A stretch of 59,827 nt of DNA from Kiritimatiellia bacterium (GTDB lineage: Bacteria; Verrucomicrobiota; Kiritimatiellia; RFP12; JAAYLN01), in assembly GCA_017962605.1 (NCBI GenBank), contig JAGCUY010000176.1, positions 1 through 59,827 on the forward strand, written 5' to 3'. The notes under the pieces were generated by a model. The model saw nothing but the letters and a program-made list of their open reading frames with translations. It searched no databases and was not told where the DNA came from. Made by a program: the position numbers and the translations under genes. Shown here one piece after another: positions 57,481 through 59,827 of this stretch. Each line of letters begins with the position of its first letter. Within the stretch, counting starts at the first letter, position 1.

Positions 57481-58309
57481 TTAGGGGTGAGGTGGTGGCG
57501 GGGGCGCAGAACCGTCGACCGACTCCAACGGCTTGTCGAACAGGACCGTCGCCTGGAGCGCTCCGGGGCGATGGGTCTTGCCGTGATGTCCATCCGCTTG
57601 AAAATGTGGTCATCGACATACCAGATTAGCTCCCTGTCGGTGACAATCGCGCCGATGCGGTGGAAACCGTCGCGGAACCTCACGCCGTCCTCGGGGGCGG
57701 CATGGTTGCTGCTCATGATGCTCCCGTTGCTGCCGACATGCAGGGTGCCGCCGATCCAGTCGCTGCCGCTCAGCTGCTCGAAGACGTCGATCTCGTTGTA
57801 GCTCGACCAGCCCGAGTTCATCGTCCAGAAGGAGGGCCACATCCCCCGCGCGTAGTTCAACTTGGCGCGAATTTCAATGCGGCCCTTGTAAAATGTCACT
57901 TTGCCCGCCGTTGTAATTTCGCCGGACGTGAAATGGTAGTTGCCCGACTGCTCGCGCTTGCACCGGAGCTTGAGAAGGCCGTCCTCGACGACGATTCGCC
58001 TCCGTTGTTCCAAGTGTCAATCTCGTGCGAAAGGAGGTTGCCCTCGGCATCGGAGAAGCGGAGATCATAGCCATTCACGGCGCACTTGGAGTAGTCGAAT
58101 TTGTTGCGCGTGGCTGACAGGCGCACGAGGACAGGGAAATCCGTCAGCGTCGTTGCGCCCTTGTAGCTGGGGAACGTGATGTCGAATGACTTGGCGTAGG
58201 TTGTCCAATCGACGTCTGCGAGAAGCGCGCACGGTGCAAGCAGAAGCGCAGTGGCAAGTAGGATTGAGTTTTTCATGGTGATGTTTTTCTTAGTGGTGGT
58301 GGTTTTCAT
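57481..58309 (-). pseudogene. Broken fusion of a DUF2341 N-terminus and a GH16 enzyme
   Basis: The first frame gives a signal peptide (MKNSILLATALLLAPCALLA) and a DUF2341 domain up to EIDTWNNGGE. The next frame carries a GH16 middle (IVVEDGLLKLRCKREQSG; YNEIDVFEQLSGSDW with the catalytic Glu-Ile-Asp). A third frame carries its C-terminus (KTHRPGALQATVLFDKPLES). The DUF2341/GH16 switch lies at the shared word CGAATCG near 58000, as if two genes joined by deletion. A second one-base loss disrupts the GH16 part at about 57580. It is the first gene of the operon and no longer translatable as one protein. Confidence 0.8.
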
Positions 58310-58318
58310 GGTGACAAG

Positions 58319-58384
58319 ATAATACTAAATTCATAAGAGGTGCGCAATTCCATTTTTGCGACAGCGATATTAACGTTTTGCGAC
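58319..58384 (-). promoter_or_regulatory. Operon promoter with upstream direct repeats (operator)
   Basis: TTGCGC (58342-58347), a 17-bp spacer and TATTAT (58319-58324) lie 9 nt before the ATG at 58309. Upstream are direct repeats GTCGCAAAAA (58353-58362) and GTCGCAAAAC (58375-58384), 22 bp apart. The design matches 30335-30399 almost base for base around the repeats. The XylR regulator transcribed divergently from 58531 is the obvious candidate ligand. Confidence 0.75.
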
Positions 58385-58429
58385 ACCGTGACGCAAAGGA
58401 TTATTGACTGCGTTATTCCCACCAGGACA

Positions 58430-58465
58430 CAAATCTTGTAAGTCTTGTAAATCCTGTCTAAAGAT
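58430..58465. repeat. Short repeats of the AATCTTGT/AATCCTGT type
   Basis: Units such as AATCTTGT, AGTCTTGT and AATCCTGT stand in a row between the two divergent promoters. The same words occur at about 43690-43725 and inside the GH50-like gene. Confidence 0.6.
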
Positions 58466-58495
58466 AATTGTCTCTCCATAATAAGTCGACCGCAG

Positions 58496-58524
58496 TTGCG
58501 TCAGCCGGGAAGTCATGCTAGAAT
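58496..58524 (+). promoter_or_regulatory. Promoter of the divergent XylR gene
   Basis: TTGCGT (58496-58501), a 17-bp spacer and TAGAAT (58519-58524) end 6 nt before the ATG at 58531. The mRNA would begin at the start codon. Only about 110 bp separate it from the operator repeats of the opposite operon. Confidence 0.65.
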
Positions 58525-58530
58525 GGTTGC

Positions 58531-59721
58531 ATGACTGGTAAAGACAAGGCGAAGAAGCTCGTCGTGGCCATAGTCTCCACCTCAACCGGGGTCGGGAGGG
58601 CTGTGCTGCGCGGCATCACCGCCGCCGCAGGGAAGTTCGGCTGGACGCTGGAAACCATTGACCCCGACTTGACAGGCAATGATTTCCTATTGTTCGCGAA
58701 TATGCTCGGCAAAGCCGATGGTGTTATTGTCCGCCTCAAGGAAATCTGCCAGGCTATTCGCCCCTACCTGCGTGCCGACACGCCAATGATTGGGATTGAC
58801 ATCAGGACATTCCCCGACTCCGGACTATGGGCCACCCTCATTCCCGACAACGCCAAAATTGGAGCCGTGGCGGCAGAGGAACTGCTGTCAAAGGGGCTTA
58901 AATGCTACGCGCTGGTGCCAACGCGCCCGAAACGGTATTGGGGGGAAGAGCGCGACAGGGGTTTTCGCGAACGTATCTGCGCCGTCGGCGGTGATGTGCG
59001 TATCTACGAGCCGCACGAAGCATGGAGGGCCTCTGCGGAGAATGAAGCCCTCTCTAACTGGCTTGCAACTCTGCCGCGCCCTTTCGGACTCTTTGCCCGC
59101 AACGATGTCCTGGCAAGGTTTGCCCTTAGCGCCTGTAAGAGCGCCGGAATCGGCGTCCCCGATGAAGCAATGATTGTCGGGGCAGACAACGACGAAGGTC
59201 TTTGCCTTTTCTGCTCGCCATCGCTCACAAGCGTCCAAATTGACCACGAGGGGGCTGGTCGCCGCGCTGCCGAGGCGTTGCAGGGATATTTCGGCAGCAA
59301 GACAAAGCCGCCCCGCATGGTGACGATGCGTTTTGGTCCCTGCGGCGTGGCGCGACGCGCCAGCACAAATGTGGATGCGCCCGAAGGAGACCAGCGCCTC
59401 TCCGCCGGCCTCGGTTTCATCGCCAGTCATTCGGACAACCCCTTCATAGGCGTTGGGGATGTCGCGGCGGCGATGGGGCTGGGCCGCCGTCAGGCCGAGC
59501 GACTTTTCCGCGCCGAAGGCACCTCAATCCGCCGCAAACTTGAGGAGACGCGATTGGCGCATGTCAAGTCGCTCCTCGCCACGACAAGTCTGCCCTTGCG
59601 GAGCATAGCTGCCGAATGTGGCTTTTACTCTGTCATCTACCTTTTCGGACTCTTCCGCAAACGCTTCGGCATTTCCCCCGGAGCCTGGCGCCGCACCCAT
59701 GGCGATCCCCAACCATCATAA
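58531..59721 (+). CDS. XylR-type transcriptional regulator, divergent to the 58.3-kb operon
   Basis: The 396-aa protein has a LacI-like sugar sensor (about residues 8-285: LVVAIVSTSTGVGRAVLRGI at the start, VGADNDEGLCLFCSPSLTSV late) and an AraC double helix-turn-helix (about 295-390: GVGDVAAAMGLGRRQAERLF, LRSIAAECGFYSVIYLFGLF). It is the only regulator next to the symporter/GH16 operon and is transcribed away from it. The shared direct repeats suggest it controls both that operon and the gene at 27645-30254. The start codon follows TAGAAT by 6 nt without a ribosome site. Confidence 0.9.
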   Translation: MTGKDKAKKLVVAIVSTSTGVGRAVLRGITAAAGKFGWTLETIDPDLTGNDFLLFANMLGKADGVIVRLKEICQAIRPYLRADTPMIGIDIRTFPDSGLWATLIPDNAKIGAVAAEELLSKGLKCYALVPTRPKRYWGEERDRGFRERICAVGGDVRIYEPHEAWRASAENEALSNWLATLPRPFGLFARNDVLARFALSACKSAGIGVPDEAMIVGADNDEGLCLFCSPSLTSVQIDHEGAGRRAAEALQGYFGSKTKPPRMVTMRFGPCGVARRASTNVDAPEGDQRLSAGLGFIASHSDNPFIGVGDVAAAMGLGRRQAERLFRAEGTSIRRKLEETRLAHVKSLLATTSLPLRSIAAECGFYSVIYLFGLFRKRFGISPGAWRRTHGDPQPS

Positions 59722-59734
59722 TTGGTTTTCGCAA

Positions 59735-59827
59735 TCCCCATTTATCCCATAATCTTCAAATCTTATATCGATCTCTCAAATCTCTCAATCTCTCTATCCT
59801 GAAATCTCAAATCTTAAATCTCAAATC
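59735..59827. repeat. AAATCTC-type heptamer repeats at the right edge
   Basis: Units AAATCTC and AAATCTT (7 nt) and related words (ATCTCTCA) continue to the window end after the XylR stop. No gene is seen. Confidence 0.75.

Overview
The window is high-GC bacterial DNA dominated by secreted carbohydrate-active enzymes, XylR-type regulators (LacI-like sensor plus AraC helix-turn-helix) and very large LamG/DUF2341 proteins. There is no SusC/SusD pair. Together with FAD-dependent oxidoreductases, leaderless promoters and abundant short tandem repeats, this fits the PVC superphylum, most likely a Kiritimatiellota-type (former Verrucomicrobia subdivision 5) glycan degrader. The assignment is inference: no rRNA or other phylogenetic marker is present.

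Layout. 1-1.5 kb: tandem repeats and a RAYT (Y1 transposase) element. 1.5-5.8 kb, minus strand: XylR regulator, GH5 enzyme, MFS transporter. 5.85-9.2 kb: one intact FAD oxidoreductase surrounded by truncated genes (ribulokinase, PIN domain, two FAD oxidoreductases). Two copies of a 75-bp promoter-bearing repeat sit on the truncation junctions; a third lies at 12.1 kb. 9.2-10.9 kb, plus strand: CDF cation transporter and VOC protein. 10.9-12.3 kb: non-coding, with an inverted repeat, a small PIN-coupled gene and remnants. 12.3-19.5 kb, minus: GH50/agarase-like enzyme, AraC regulator, triple-LamG protein and GH39-like enzyme, headed by a decayed IS4-type element (19.47-20.1 kb). 20.1-25.3 kb, minus: XylR, DUF2341-LamG protein, GH5. 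25.8-27.2 kb, plus: DUF4143 ATPase. 27.6-47.8 kb, minus: a hemicellulose-type locus with DUF2341-LamG, an AAA/PD-(D/E)XK protein, GH74-like, GH16, GH74-like, acetylxylan esterase, a membrane-anchored coiled-coil protein, a GH42-like enzyme and a beta-solenoid protein. 48.4-58.3 kb, minus: a second operon with a broken DUF2341::GH16 gene, GH16, SSS symporter, two beta-helix proteins, a broken acetylxylan esterase and an alpha/beta hydrolase. A divergent XylR regulator follows (58.5-59.7 kb).

How the genes work together. Secreted GH5, GH16, GH39, GH42, GH50 and GH74-like enzymes, beta-helix proteins and esterases would break down plant or algal cell-wall polysaccharides. MFS and SSS transporters would import the products. 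XylR/AraC regulators sit beside each cluster. Two operons 28 kb apart share a promoter preceded by the same direct repeats, which suggests one regulator for both.

Unusual points. (1) The large beta-rich accessory proteins end in a common short hydrophobic C-terminal tail closed by R, Q or N; its DNA is nearly identical between two loci and appears to have been grafted onto a truncated esterase, so it may be a C-terminal sorting cassette. (2) Heptanucleotide tandem repeats occur between genes and also in frame inside enzymes and signal peptides. (3) A repeated promoter cassette marks gene-truncation junctions. (4) Many genes have a -10 box only 6-11 nt before the ATG, which implies leaderless or near-leaderless mRNAs.
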